DNA of 64,000 nucleotides from Candidatus Obscuribacterales bacterium (GCA_019637435.1 JAHBVO010000006.1:186001-250000); one strand, 5' to 3'; shown: positions 45,699-55,250, numbered from the stretch's first letter. Numbers and translations are program-made. Notes: a model not told the origin generated them from the sequence alone.

Positions 45699-47957
45699 CT
45701 ACAATAGCGCATCACAGCTCGCTTTGCAGTCCTTTGCCTCCGAAGCAAAACCTTCCATGTCGTTGTAAGCGTTGAAGGCTTCAAAGTAGAAGCGGCGCGC
45801 ACGAGCTCTATCCCCAAGCAAAAGAGCTGCGTCAGCGAGTGAGTTTGCTGTTTTCGCAGCATGAACTCCGTACGGAGCATGGTTTCGATCTGGCTTCGAC
45901 GCCCTGGCGTAGTGGTAAGTTGCTTCTTCTCTTTTTCCTTCAGCCGCTAAAGCGATTGCCAACAGGACAGTCGGATAGTTGACAAAATTAACATCAACTG
46001 GAGAATAATCGTCATTTGGGTTAGTCGGTTGGCTCAAATACTGTTTAAGCAGAACCTCAGCCGTTGAGTATTTTTTCTTTCTGATCAGGAGAGACGCCTG
46101 ATCGCAAATCGCCTCAAGAAAATACTTGCCACGCTCTGACCCAGGACGCCAGTTGCTTGTGAGAAGGCGAAGCATCTGAGCGGCTTCAACCCATTTATCC
46201 TGAGCAATGAGATTTCTTGCTAACAACCACCTCACTACACAAACTTCGTCCGCCGAATTAGCTTTGCTCTCGATAAGTTGGTTGAGCATACGAGCAGACT
46301 CCTCGTGGTGCCCTTGCAATCCCTCAATCCATGCCATGTTCCGCTTAACGATAACTTTAAAGGCGGGGTCAAGGTCTAAGGAATCCGTTCGCTCGAGGAG
46401 AAACTTTGCACGCGAAGGCATTCCCCTGAAAATCAACGCAGTCGCAGCTCGATTTAAATATGGGCCAAGTTGTTCCCGAGTTTTCGTCGACTCAAGGTCT
46501 CGAACATATGGTTCGAGAGCCTGTAAGACCTCTTCGCTGGGAAAATACACAGACGAGTAAATCTTGCGAGACGCATCCACACGTTCAGTTAGATTCCGCG
46601 TTTCAAGGGCCTTCTTCTCGCTAGCTAGATTTTTCTCTGTCAATTTGACCTTTTCGGTCATTCCCAGCTTTTCATAAATTACTTTCAAACGTTGCAACAC
46701 GAATGCATCGTTTGGCAAGCGCTTCTTCACGCCTATAAAACCAATGTATTCAGAAGGACCAAGCTGCTCGCCCGACATCAGTCCCTCATCGGCCTTCTCG
46801 TAGTATCCGCGGGCAGTTTCAAGACTGCCTTTATTCTCATGAATCTGACCTAACAGCGCATAAGCTATCGCTCCGTAGTGACAAAGATCAGCCCGAGTCG
46901 GCGAATCCAAAAACTCGACCACGTCCAACAAGCGATGCTCTGCATCAGCAACTTCTCCGTCTAAAATGCCTGCATGCGCCCGCGAAACTTGAGCACATTC
47001 GTAAAGAGACTCGCACTCTGGTCTCTCTTTGGTCAGTTGCACAACTTCATCGAACTTCCTCTTCGCGACGTCCCTCCGACCAGCCTCCAGGTAAGCCCAG
47101 CCCGTGTACAACATATCGGGGACAAACACCTGCGGTTCGACATTAAGAGCCTTTCGGTAAATTCTCTCCTGTTGTTCACAAATCGAACTCAGAGAGGCAA
47201 GGTCGCCCTTCTCTACCAAAACATTTATCGCACCCTCGACGTCTGGACAGTCGCCCGAATCGTAAATGGATAAAGTCGTTTCAACGGCTCTACGGACTAA
47301 CTTCAGGTCGTCTCCATCGCGCACTTTAACGAGGGAAGAAACCATTTTAGTCAATGCCTCCTTCTGTAGCGATAGCTCCGCGGGCTGCATACTTTGCGCT
47401 ATGTCGAGGGCGCTAGCAAGTTGCTTAAGATTGTGCGAGTGCGAATAGTCTGCTTCTTCGCTTAGTACAACCAACGCTCTCGCCTTCGCTCGTTTTTCTT
47501 CGTTCGAATTTGCCTGAAAGGCGACGACTTCGGAAGTCAGTCGACGAGCAGCCCCAGAAGGATGCTCGGCAAGTCGCTTCCAGATCGTCACGACCAGTTC
47601 CATATCAGCTGCGGACTTTATATTGATCTTTTGAAGAATTTGAGCATCACAATAATTTCGAAGAAGGGTTGTCTGACGAGACGAAAGAACCGGGTTATCA
47701 CTGAGGGAGCCATCTTCAATTTTTCCGATTTTGAGAAGAAATGCGACTTGGTCAGAGGTAGGAACCTCACGCAAGTCGGCTAAACAAATTGCATCTTTCA
47801 TTCTCTCCACGGCAGCCTCTGACTGACCAGCGTGCTCCAATTCGAGCACTGAATTTCCAATTTCGACTACATCGCCCGGAAGAGCGTTTAAACAGAACGC
47901 CGGCGGAGACAGCAGAAGGCATACAATTGAAAGGATGAAGAAATACCGGAATAACAT
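45699..47957 (-). CDS. Large secreted TPR-rich protein
   Basis: 752 residues from the ATG at 47957, which follows GGAGTG. A signal peptide (FFILSIVCLLLSPPAFC) is followed almost entirely by helical TPR-like units (AYALLGQIHENKGSLETARGYYEKADEG, MLYTGWAYLEAGRRDVAKRKFDEVV, LLAIALAAEGKREEATYHYARAS and LADAALLLGDRARARRFYFEAFNAY). No catalytic motif. Probably a periplasmic scaffold. It is divergent from the first WG-repeat gene. A start at 47990 is possible but has no good ribosome-binding site. Confidence 0.78.
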   Translation of the reverse strand: MLFRYFFILSIVCLLLSPPAFCLNALPGDVVEIGNSVLELEHAGQSEAAVERMKDAICLADLREVPTSDQVAFLLKIGKIEDGSLSDNPVLSSRQTTLLRNYCDAQILQKINIKSAADMELVVTIWKRLAEHPSGAARRLTSEVVAFQANSNEEKRAKARALVVLSEEADYSHSHNLKQLASALDIAQSMQPAELSLQKEALTKMVSSLVKVRDGDDLKLVRRAVETTLSIYDSGDCPDVEGAINVLVEKGDLASLSSICEQQERIYRKALNVEPQVFVPDMLYTGWAYLEAGRRDVAKRKFDEVVQLTKERPECESLYECAQVSRAHAGILDGEVADAEHRLLDVVEFLDSPTRADLCHYGAIAYALLGQIHENKGSLETARGYYEKADEGLMSGEQLGPSEYIGFIGVKKRLPNDAFVLQRLKVIYEKLGMTEKVKLTEKNLASEKKALETRNLTERVDASRKIYSSVYFPSEEVLQALEPYVRDLESTKTREQLGPYLNRAATALIFRGMPSRAKFLLERTDSLDLDPAFKVIVKRNMAWIEGLQGHHEESARMLNQLIESKANSADEVCVVRWLLARNLIAQDKWVEAAQMLRLLTSNWRPGSERGKYFLEAICDQASLLIRKKKYSTAEVLLKQYLSQPTNPNDDYSPVDVNFVNYPTVLLAIALAAEGKREEATYHYARASKPDRNHAPYGVHAAKTANSLADAALLLGDRARARRFYFEAFNAYNDMEGFASEAKDCKASCDALL

Positions 47958-48029
47958 GAGCGACACTCCAACTAAAGCCGAGGAATTCATAATAACTTCG
48001 GTGATAAGATTGAGCTATCCGCCATTGGA

Positions 48030-49748
48030 ATGACAATTATGAACGTGAAGCAAATCGCTGTTCTATCTTTATTCATCAGTCTATCGTTTTCAATCTCATC
48101 AACTTTGCCTGCTGACGCAAAAAAATTGGCAGGTCTATGGAACACTGCAGGCAAGATTGTTTTGCCCCTCGAATACGACGAAATCAGGCGAGAATCAAAT
48201 AAGTTTTTCGCGTATAAATCCCAAGCTCTGGACAATGGAAAAATTATTTGGACCAGAACGGAAGTAGATCTCGATGGTCATATCGGAAATCCGCTACCAT
48301 CAGAACCGCCACAAAACCTTACAACGCCGTCGCAATCTAATGTAAAGCCGCCGGAAGGCTGGAACGTCCAATCACGTTACGATTTCGGTTATTCGGTATC
48401 GAACGATAAGGGACAGCGAGGATTCGTAGACGCAAGCGGCAAGTTGCTGGTGATACCAGATACAATGACTTCAGCAGAGCCGATAGGCCCCGGACTGTTT
48501 CTCAATCAAGTTTACCGAGACAATTCGGAACCAATCACCCAACTTCTCGATTCAGAACTCAAAGTCATATCTGAGATACCCAAAGACTTGCAACTCTCAG
48601 GTGAATACTATAGAGACGGTCTGCTGATGGTTCGCACCAAATCCGGTATCATCGCCTTTCTCAATGCGAAAGGCCAATACCAGATTAAACCAAGCGCGAT
48701 TACTAATGCAAGAAAGTTTATCAATGGCTTCTGCGAGGTTACATTACAAATACATGGACAATCAGCGGTCGCGATTATCGATAAGAACGGGAAGATCGTT
48801 GCCGGACCTTTTGAAGGAGCAAGTTTTCACAGACGTGACGACGACGATCAAGTAGTCGTCGAATTCAGTCGGAACAGAGCCGGAGTGATCAGCGTATCCG
48901 GCGAAGAGATAATTCCCTTCGAATACGACTCCATGAGCGAACATGACGGGCTCTACGTTGGCCACAAAGACGGACATTGCATTGTTTTCTCGCACGAGGG
49001 CAAAGTGCTAGTCACGTTCGAGAAAGGGATTACGTCGGTCGTACCCAGCGGTAAATACATCATCTTTAGTCGGAACATCGACACAAAAGGCATAACTGAA
49101 TCGGCACAGTCAGCCTCGCATCGCCAGATCCGGACAGGAGTTATGAGGTGGAACGGTCAGGTCATAATACCCGCTCAATTCGAGCGGACAGGTTCAAAAA
49201 TTCAGGACGGTTTACTTCTGACTTATAGCTCTGAGAATTCAATCACAAAGACCGGAGTTGTTAACGTTGAGACCGGCAAGGCGGTCATACAGCCAATCGC
49301 TGGGACAGTCACTATAGAAGATGGCTACATAATGGTCAGCATGCGAAACAATATATTTGATGCTGCACAATTTAAACAGAAGAAAGGTCGCGCGGCTTGG
49401 TCCGACTTCCTCCAGACATATAACTTGATTGGCATGCGAAAGTCAAAGATTGAGTTTTTGCTGGGCAAGCCGGATAGCGGATATGTTGCAACAGGAAAGG
49501 ACCAGTACGGTCGTTACGGACTGGAATGCGGTTACTGCCTCAACACTTGGCGGGGAGTAGATATCGAATACGACTCAAAGAATAAGGCAATCGGCTGGCG
49601 CGAAGTCGAGCGCTCTACTCCCGACGAATGGCACCGGGATAATGTCGTTATGATTGATTCAACTATCGGTGGAAATCTACGGACCGTACCCAAGAGAGAC
49701 GCAAAAACGTTTCTTCTTCGACAGCCGAAATCGGTGAGGTCGACCTGA
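48030..49748 (+). CDS. WG-repeat secreted protein, copy 1
   Basis: 572 residues with a signal peptide (IAVLSLFISLSFSISSTLPADA). The body is made of repeated WG-like units (GLWNTAGKIVLPLEYDEI, RGFVDASGKLLVIP, IIAFLNAKGQYQIKP, AVAIIDKNGKIVAGP, GVISVSGEEIIPFEYD), a fold found in bacterial proteins of uncertain function. The last 100 residues (FLQTYNLIGMRKSKIEFLLGKP) resemble the SmpA/OmlA motif. It is followed, 96 bp later, by a second full-length paralogue. The start may be the second ATG at 48039. Confidence 0.75.
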   Translation: MTIMNVKQIAVLSLFISLSFSISSTLPADAKKLAGLWNTAGKIVLPLEYDEIRRESNKFFAYKSQALDNGKIIWTRTEVDLDGHIGNPLPSEPPQNLTTPSQSNVKPPEGWNVQSRYDFGYSVSNDKGQRGFVDASGKLLVIPDTMTSAEPIGPGLFLNQVYRDNSEPITQLLDSELKVISEIPKDLQLSGEYYRDGLLMVRTKSGIIAFLNAKGQYQIKPSAITNARKFINGFCEVTLQIHGQSAVAIIDKNGKIVAGPFEGASFHRRDDDDQVVVEFSRNRAGVISVSGEEIIPFEYDSMSEHDGLYVGHKDGHCIVFSHEGKVLVTFEKGITSVVPSGKYIIFSRNIDTKGITESAQSASHRQIRTGVMRWNGQVIIPAQFERTGSKIQDGLLLTYSSENSITKTGVVNVETGKAVIQPIAGTVTIEDGYIMVSMRNNIFDAAQFKQKKGRAAWSDFLQTYNLIGMRKSKIEFLLGKPDSGYVATGKDQYGRYGLECGYCLNTWRGVDIEYDSKNKAIGWREVERSTPDEWHRDNVVMIDSTIGGNLRTVPKRDAKTFLLRQPKSVRST

Positions 49749-49844
49749 TAAATCTATGAAGCGACGACTTTCGGGGCGCAGAGAAGTGACCCCAAACGCG
49801 GCACTCCTGAATTCAACGATGCATCCGCAGCTACCTAATTCTTC

Positions 49845-51554
49845 ATGCTTACAAGAAACACAAGAACATTGATTCTCGGCGTGCTGCTCAGTGCGGTGTA
49901 CATCGCATGCGGCGCGCGGGTTTGTACAGCCAAACAGCTAGTCGGTCTTTGGAATGCGCATGGAAGGCAGATTCTCCCGATCGAATATGATGAAATCCGA
50001 AGAATTGGCGACAAATTTGTCGTTTCGAAATCCGTGACAAACGACAACGGTGTCACCACGCGAACTCAGTTTGAGATCGACAAAACTGGCAAACGTCTCA
50101 CACAGCCGCATCCAGTGCCACCAGCAAAACCTTATCAGGCAACAACTGAAACAAAATTTCCTGTTCCGCCAGGCTGGATGGCCGCGCGAAATTACGACTT
50201 CGGATGTAGCATCTCAAAAGACCAGGGAAGAACCCTAGGGTTTGTCGATATAGAAGGCAAGCTCTCAGTTTTGCCCAAAGACCGTTCGATCATTCCTGTA
50301 GGCGCAGGTCTTTTCATGGAGAGCTCATACCCGGACGTCGGTGGTGAGATTTTCTCGCTACTAGGCCCTGATTTCAAAAAAATCGCAACTTTACCTCGAG
50401 AGATACAGATTCTGAAGGACGAGTACAGAGATGGTCTCTTAAAAGTGCGCACCGCAAATGGTGCCATCGGATTTATAAATACCTCGGGCGTTTATCAAAT
50501 CAAACCACTCCATATCTTTGAGGCCGACGATTTTAGAAATGGCATCTGCAATGTTGAAATCAAAACTCGAGACGGGAACGCAGCCGCAGTAATAGATAGA
50601 AATGGCAAAGTCCTAGCGGGTCCTTACGCCAACGCAACATTCCCATTCGCCTTCAGGAATACAGAACAGATCGTTGTAGACTTTGCTGCTCAAAAGCGCG
50701 GCGGCGTGATAGACAGGAACGGAAGGCCGATTATATCTCTCGACCACGATTTCATTCTGGAGTATGGAGACAAGTACGTCGGTCGTAAGGATGGACATTG
50801 GAAAATCTTTTCGCATGACGGAAAAGTCATTCAGACACTTCCTGAGTCGGTAAGTTACTTAAGCCCCGCTGGAAAGGGTCTATGGGTTTTCGCTGAGGGC
50901 GGAACGAATTCAAGGACAGCAAACGAATTTCGCGGAAATCCAAATCAAGACAGCAAATATGGAATCATGGGTGACTCTGGTAACGTGGTGGTCCCAGCAA
51001 AGTTCTCAGCAACGTCTGGAGAAATATCGGACGGCTTACTTTTAGTCCAGACCCAAACACCACCGGGTGATCGGTGGGGCGTGTTGCATCTAAGCAGCAA
51101 AACAGTCTCATTCGTGCCAGGCGCGGATGCGATCTCACTGGAAGGTGGATTTGTCTTTGCCTATCGAGAATGCCATAAATTTGATGGTGAAATTTGGAAA
51201 AACTCGCTTGGAGGAAACTGGCAAGACTTTCTTTTCACTTACGATCTGATCGGCATGCCCAGAGAGAAAGTAGAAGCACTTCTCGGCAAACCAGCAGGTC
51301 CGCTAACGCGCGTCGAGAGCGGTGCGTCAATCTCACAATACTCTAGGGGGAGAACGGCAGGTTGTGGAAACTCATACCGCGGGGTTCAGATTGAGTTCGA
51401 TTCCAAAGAGTTCGCTACTGGGTGGAGAGATGTGACCTTAAGAGATGTAGGAGAGTGGCATCGAGACAACGTGCTCTTGATCAATGCTCCGCATAGTCAG
51501 TCACTGCTTGTGGTGCCTAAGTATCAGGCGGGAACAATTCGTCGGAAAAACTAG
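49845..51554 (+). CDS. WG-repeat secreted protein, copy 2
   Basis: 569 residues, collinear with the preceding gene over its whole length: GLWNAHGRQILPIEYDEIRR against GLWNTAGKIVLPLEYDEIRR, a near-identical middle such as AVIDRNGKVLAGP, and the same SmpA-like end (FTYDLIGMPREKVEALLGKP). It has a signal peptide (LILGVLLSAVYIACGARVC); the IACG may be a weak lipoprotein site but is not a clean lipobox. Divergence at the residue level is large, so the duplication is not recent. The two genes have the same orientation and may be co-transcribed. Confidence 0.75.
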   Translation: MLTRNTRTLILGVLLSAVYIACGARVCTAKQLVGLWNAHGRQILPIEYDEIRRIGDKFVVSKSVTNDNGVTTRTQFEIDKTGKRLTQPHPVPPAKPYQATTETKFPVPPGWMAARNYDFGCSISKDQGRTLGFVDIEGKLSVLPKDRSIIPVGAGLFMESSYPDVGGEIFSLLGPDFKKIATLPREIQILKDEYRDGLLKVRTANGAIGFINTSGVYQIKPLHIFEADDFRNGICNVEIKTRDGNAAAVIDRNGKVLAGPYANATFPFAFRNTEQIVVDFAAQKRGGVIDRNGRPIISLDHDFILEYGDKYVGRKDGHWKIFSHDGKVIQTLPESVSYLSPAGKGLWVFAEGGTNSRTANEFRGNPNQDSKYGIMGDSGNVVVPAKFSATSGEISDGLLLVQTQTPPGDRWGVLHLSSKTVSFVPGADAISLEGGFVFAYRECHKFDGEIWKNSLGGNWQDFLFTYDLIGMPREKVEALLGKPAGPLTRVESGASISQYSRGRTAGCGNSYRGVQIEFDSKEFATGWRDVTLRDVGEWHRDNVLLINAPHSQSLLVVPKYQAGTIRRKN

Positions 51555-51650
51555 ACCGCGACACTTTGAAACTGAGATCAAAAAAATGTTTGCTCGAACT
51601 ATAAATATTTCGTGTACACTTTCTTTACAAAACCTCAATGGTGAAAACAG

Positions 51651-51758
51651 ATGTTGAATTTCGTTCTGCTCGTAACCGCTGTAGTCGCCGCAGTGTTGAT
51701 TATTCCAGCATTGATTGGCGTAGCCGTAGGTCTGTTCTACGGCACCGTGGAAAATTAG
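51651..51758 (+). CDS. Small hydrophobic membrane peptide, 35 residues
   Basis: An ATG at 51651 opens a 35-codon frame to the TAG at 51756-51758. The peptide is almost all one membrane helix (FVLLVTAVVAAVLIIPALIG), ending GLFYGTVEN. A strong intrinsic terminator starts 19 bp after the stop, and the next upstream gene ended about 95 bp earlier, so a separate short transcript is plausible. No clear ribosome-binding site is seen; GGTGAAA lies 8 bases upstream. It resembles neither known photosystem peptides nor known toxins closely enough to name. Confidence 0.5.
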   Translation: MLNFVLLVTAVVAAVLIIPALIGVAVGLFYGTVEN

Positions 51759-51776
51759 AGGTAACCCGGAGTCTTG

Positions 51777-51814
51777 AAAAAACGCTGCTTGCAATGTCAA
51801 GCAGCGTTTTTTTT
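51777..51814. terminator. Strong bidirectional intrinsic terminator
   Basis: Perfect 9-bp stem CGCTGCTTG with CAAGCAGCG and a 6-base loop, extended by A6 and T8 pairing. It can end transcripts from both sides: the 35-residue peptide gene on the plus strand and the 50-residue peptide and PG-repeat gene on the minus strand. Confidence 0.93.
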
Positions 51815-51878
51815 ATAAACGCGTTTTTCTTAGGCTCCGAATTCTATGGCACTAATAACTAAAACGCTTTCTCAATCA

Positions 51879-52031
51879 TTAATAGCCGCTGTTCTCGTTT
51901 CGAATTTGATGCCAGCAAGCATAGACAGCAATGCAACAAACAGCCAGTCCAATGAATCCCATAATGTAAGTTCCGCCGACTTGCCGGTGGTCTACGAAAT
52001 ACCACATTAATGGAAGGTGCATCAGATCCAT
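51879..52031 (-). CDS. Small membrane protein, 50 residues
   Basis: From the ATG at 52031 (GAGG six bases upstream) to the TAA at 51879. A central membrane helix (YIMGFIGLAVCCIAVYACW) with three cysteines is flanked by a polar N-terminus (YFVDHRQVGG) and a short charged tail (HQIRNENSGY). It lies 61 bp after the PG-repeat secreted gene on the same strand and before the shared terminator. No family recognised. Confidence 0.45.
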   Translation of the reverse strand: MDLMHLPLMWYFVDHRQVGGTYIMGFIGLAVCCIAVYACWHQIRNENSGY

Positions 52032-52092
52032 GAAGGCCTCGCAGTTTCAGTGAATAATGCGTTGGACACAAACCCAAACGCCGCTCAAAGTT

Positions 52093-53577
52093 TTAAAACG
52101 GTTCAGGGGTTCCCGTTTGTGGTGACGCCAGAGGCGTGTTGAAGATGCTGTTCGGGTCACTGTCAGGCGCGCCTTGAGCGCCCTGCGAAAAGTTTCCAGA
52201 TTGAAGTTGATTCGGATTCTGCAAATTGCCTGGGAAGAAGGTTGATTGTGCTCCCTGCAGAGGTGGCAGAGAACTGCTGTGTCCCTGGACGCTGGCTGGG
52301 AAACCTGGAATTCCAGAAGCCGTTGTACCAGGCATGCCGCCTGGGAAACCGTTTTGACTGAATGTCGGAGGGGCTCCGGCAGAGGAACCGGGGAAACCAC
52401 CTTGAGCGAAGTTTGGCACCGCCCCTGGTGCTAGCCCGGGAACGCCGGTTTGATTGTATCCAGGCATACCTGGCACCGCCCCCGGTGTCAAGCCTGGAAT
52501 GTTGGGAACGTTGCCTTGAAGTCCTGGAACTCCGGGCATCGCCCCTGGTGTCAGACCCGGCACACCGGGAACACCTTGACCGCCATTCAGTGCAGCCGCT
52601 GGATTGTTCATCTTCGCCACGTCCAACATTGAATTCAGTTTTACCGAGACTGGTGTCCCGGCTGTTAATACAAATTCCTTGCCGCGCATCGCTTTATTCG
52701 TCACCCAGCTGATACCGCCAACCGAGGAGAACAACATGCCTTTTACTGCTTGTCCGTAGTCACCGAAGTTGATGCCTGAATTGCGTAGCTTCGGTTCTTT
52801 CAACTGGTCGTGAGCGGGATTGCGGTCGATGAAACCGTTGATGCTGGAGGTTCGTCCATCCGGAAAGACTATTGTTTTCAACGCAATGGACAAGCGCCCG
52901 GGCATACCGAGACGCTGTGTGGCTGCCGGAGCAGAATCCACAACTACTCCCAGAATCTTCGAGTTTGGCGGAACCAGTTCCTCACCCTCATTCGAGTAGC
53001 CATGAGGGAGCAGAATGCTAAAAACATCTCCGCGTTTGCTCTTTATAGAGGATAGGTTGGTTTCCGAGACTCCCGTCAAGACGGTGCCGGGCGTGAGGCG
53101 TTTGCCTGCAAACTGTTTGAAGAAATCAGGGGTTACTCCACCCTTGCCGGTCAGGTTAGGCGGCAATATGCCGGGGCTGGTCTGCGGGGTCCCTGGCGCG
53201 ACTAACCCGGGTACGGTACCCATGCCGTCGTATCCACCTGACGGAGTGCCTTGAAACGTACCGCCCGGAGCTCCGACCGGAGTACCTGGAAACAGTTGAC
53301 CAGATGGAACAGATCCGCCCGTCATTCCCGGAGTTCCGGAACCGTCCGCGCTGCCCGTATACCCCGGGAGCGGATTGCCCGCGGTTCCAGGAGTCGTGTA
53401 TCCATTGGCACCCTGGGTGTTAACACTGCGACCACCGCCATATGGTCCGGTGGGCGGGGGCTCGTTTCTCGGAATCTGCCATTGTTCACGCGCATGGGCT
53501 GTCGCGGCCAGAGCGATCAAGAAACCGATACTGAGAAGCAGTTTAAGAACCGTCGAATTTCCGTTTCTAAGAGACAA
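52093..53577 (-). CDS. Secreted Pro/Gly-repeat protein with central beta domain
   Basis: 494 residues. A signal peptide (LLLSIGFLIALAATAHA) is followed by a Gly/Pro/Thr/Ser-rich region, a globular domain at about 150-310 (GTVLTGVSETNLSSIKSKRGDVF, SKILGVVVDSAP, GRLSIALKTIVFPDGRTSSINGF), and a C-terminal repeat of PGVPGLTPGA-type units, several copies of about 20 residues. The middle domain is reminiscent of VirB10/TrbI-type beta folds, but I would not name it. The repeats look like collagen-like or elastin-like extended chains. Cell-surface or periplasmic location is likely. Confidence 0.7.
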   Translation of the reverse strand: MSLRNGNSTVLKLLLSIGFLIALAATAHAREQWQIPRNEPPPTGPYGGGRSVNTQGANGYTTPGTAGNPLPGYTGSADGSGTPGMTGGSVPSGQLFPGTPVGAPGGTFQGTPSGGYDGMGTVPGLVAPGTPQTSPGILPPNLTGKGGVTPDFFKQFAGKRLTPGTVLTGVSETNLSSIKSKRGDVFSILLPHGYSNEGEELVPPNSKILGVVVDSAPAATQRLGMPGRLSIALKTIVFPDGRTSSINGFIDRNPAHDQLKEPKLRNSGINFGDYGQAVKGMLFSSVGGISWVTNKAMRGKEFVLTAGTPVSVKLNSMLDVAKMNNPAAALNGGQGVPGVPGLTPGAMPGVPGLQGNVPNIPGLTPGAVPGMPGYNQTGVPGLAPGAVPNFAQGGFPGSSAGAPPTFSQNGFPGGMPGTTASGIPGFPASVQGHSSSLPPLQGAQSTFFPGNLQNPNQLQSGNFSQGAQGAPDSDPNSIFNTPLASPQTGTPEPF

Positions 53578-53847
53578 GAAGCTTTCCCTGGCTGGTTTTG
53601 CCGTTGCTATTGACGTTTTACGAGCACATTTTATTTGAATCTAATAATACGCACAATGTGAAGAATACGCAGGGAACGAGATGTTACCGGTCTTCACACA
53701 TGATAGAATTTCCAATCGCTTCAGTATCAATTGGGTCGAACGGCTCCCAGCCGTCTGCCTTTCTGAGATTGAGCATCGTTATCCCTTGCCCGTCCAGCAG
53801 GGCACAACACCTGCCAGATGGGTCGCACACGACCAAAGGGGAATTCA

Positions 53848-54180
53848 GTGAGCGACAAATTAGAAACATACGAAGTTGTATACATTATTCGTCCCAACCT
53901 CGACGAAGAAGGCGTTGATAAAGCTGTCAACGCAGTCGAGGAGTTCATGAAGAACCAGGGCTGCGAAATCGAATCTACCGACAAGAAAGGCAGAAAGCGC
54001 CTTGCTTACGAAGTCAAAAAGATGCGTGACGGCTATTACGTTCACACCATCTTCAAAGCTCCGTCGCAAGCGATCGCGCCGATCAAGCGCATGATGTCCC
54101 TCTCGGAAGACATTATTCGCAACCTCGTCGTACACCTGCCCAAACTGGCACTTCTGGCATCACCGCCAGCACAAATCTAG
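53848..54180 (+). CDS. rpsF: 30S ribosomal protein S6
   Basis: 110 residues from the GTG at 53848, with AAAGGGGAA upstream; the in-frame ATG at 53818 would add a non-conserved leader. Conserved motifs are YEVVYIIRPNLDEEGVDKA and GRKRLAYEVKKMRDGYYVHTIF. It binds S18 in the platform of the small subunit. It heads the rpsF-ssb-rpsR unit, the standard order. Confidence 0.95.
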   Translation: MSDKLETYEVVYIIRPNLDEEGVDKAVNAVEEFMKNQGCEIESTDKKGRKRLAYEVKKMRDGYYVHTIFKAPSQAIAPIKRMMSLSEDIIRNLVVHLPKLALLASPPAQI

Positions 54181-54258
54181 TTCGTTTCGGAGTTTCGAAA
54201 CGAGGCTCCACCAGATTAGCACCCACAGCCAGAGCTCGAGTAGCAAGGTAGGTTCAAC

Positions 54259-54705
54259 ATGAGTTTAACCAAAATAGTTGTATCAGGACGAGTGATAAAG
54301 AGCCCTGAAAAGCGCTTTACACCTAACACAAACGTTGCAGTGACTGAGTTTGCAATCGCTGTCGAATCGGCTCCCCGACAAGACGGATCGAAAGAAACCA
54401 CCGCTGTGAAGGTCGTCACCTGGCGAGACCTCGCTGAGAGATGCTCTCAAGAAATCAAAAAAGGCGATTTGGTATGCGTCGATGGACGCCTCCAAATCAA
54501 CACACACACGTCGTCCGACGGTCAAAAGAAGCGCGATGCGGAAATCGACGCGATAAGCGTTGAAAACCTTTCTAGCGCTGCTGGATCGGCGGGTTCGGTT
54601 TCAGCGCCGGCTGAGAAAGTTCCGCAAGGAGCAGCAGTCGGAGCGGCACCAGCAGCCGAAGATCTCGACATGATCTTCGCGAACGACGATGAGATTCCGT
54701 TCTAA
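54259..54705 (+). CDS. ssb: Single-stranded DNA-binding protein
   Basis: 148 residues. The OB fold includes KIVVSGRVIKSPEKRFTPN and VVTWRDLAERCSQEIKKGDLVCVDGRL; the flexible Ala/Gly/Pro-rich linker leads to the acidic tip DMIFANDDEIPF, the docking peptide for replication and repair proteins. Its ribosome-binding site is AAGGTAGG. It lies between rpsF and rpsR. Confidence 0.95.
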   Translation: MSLTKIVVSGRVIKSPEKRFTPNTNVAVTEFAIAVESAPRQDGSKETTAVKVVTWRDLAERCSQEIKKGDLVCVDGRLQINTHTSSDGQKKRDAEIDAISVENLSSAAGSAGSVSAPAEKVPQGAAVGAAPAAEDLDMIFANDDEIPF

Positions 54706-54763
54706 ATCCTGAACGAGTGTGTTTTTTCCAAACCAATTATTTTCATTGAGGAGATACTGACAA

Positions 54764-55003
54764 ATGGTACGTATGCATGGTGATGGTCCGCCCCGTAGAA
54801 GAAAAACTTGCAACTTCTGCGCCGATCAATTGGACTACATCGATTACAAAGATCCGAGCCGTCTCAAGAAGTACATTACTGAAAGAGGCAAAATCTTGCC
54901 GCGTCGCATCAGCGGAAACTGCGCCCGTCACCAACGTGGTTTGACCGTCGCAATCAAGCGCGCACGTGACATTGCCCTTATGCCTTACATGGCTGACGGC
55001 TAA
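54764..55003 (+). CDS. rpsR: 30S ribosomal protein S18
   Basis: 79 residues. KTCNFCAD, then DPSRLKKYITERGKILPRRISGNCARHQR are the S18 core. Cysteines in CNFC and NCARH fit the zinc-binding (C+) form. An HxH-type tail is absent. It pairs with S6 in the ribosome. Confidence 0.95.
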   Translation: MVRMHGDGPPRRRKTCNFCADQLDYIDYKDPSRLKKYITERGKILPRRISGNCARHQRGLTVAIKRARDIALMPYMADG

Positions 55004-55035
55004 AATGAAGCTCGGTCGAAAGACACAGAACTTTC

Positions 55036-55068
55036 TCGAGGGGCGCGTTTCGACGCGCCCCCACGAGT
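55036..55068 (+). terminator. Hairpin with UUCG loop after rpsR
   Basis: A 9-bp stem, GGGGCGCGT with ACGCGCCCC, closed by a TTCG tetraloop and extended by CTCG/CGAG. There is only a short T-run after it, so it may be a weak terminator or an mRNA 3' end stabiliser between the rpsR and tRNA genes. Confidence 0.65.
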
Positions 55069-55250
55069 TTAAACAGTGGAGAGCGATCTCTGTTTAAGAA
55101 ACAAGGAGCAAATCACACTTCATTATGCTTGGCAGCGCTCGGAAAGCGGCGCGAATAGCGGTTTCTGTTTCAAAGAAAAGCAAAAACCATGCCAAGAAAT
55201 AGAGTCTAGTGGACTGTTGATTCCCAACTGGTGTAAGATTTGTTTTACGC

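Noticed and set aside
52300..52600. CRISPR-like direct repeats
   Set aside because: Repeats lie in the coding frame and encode Pro/Gly units; they lack spacer regularity and palindromic repeats.
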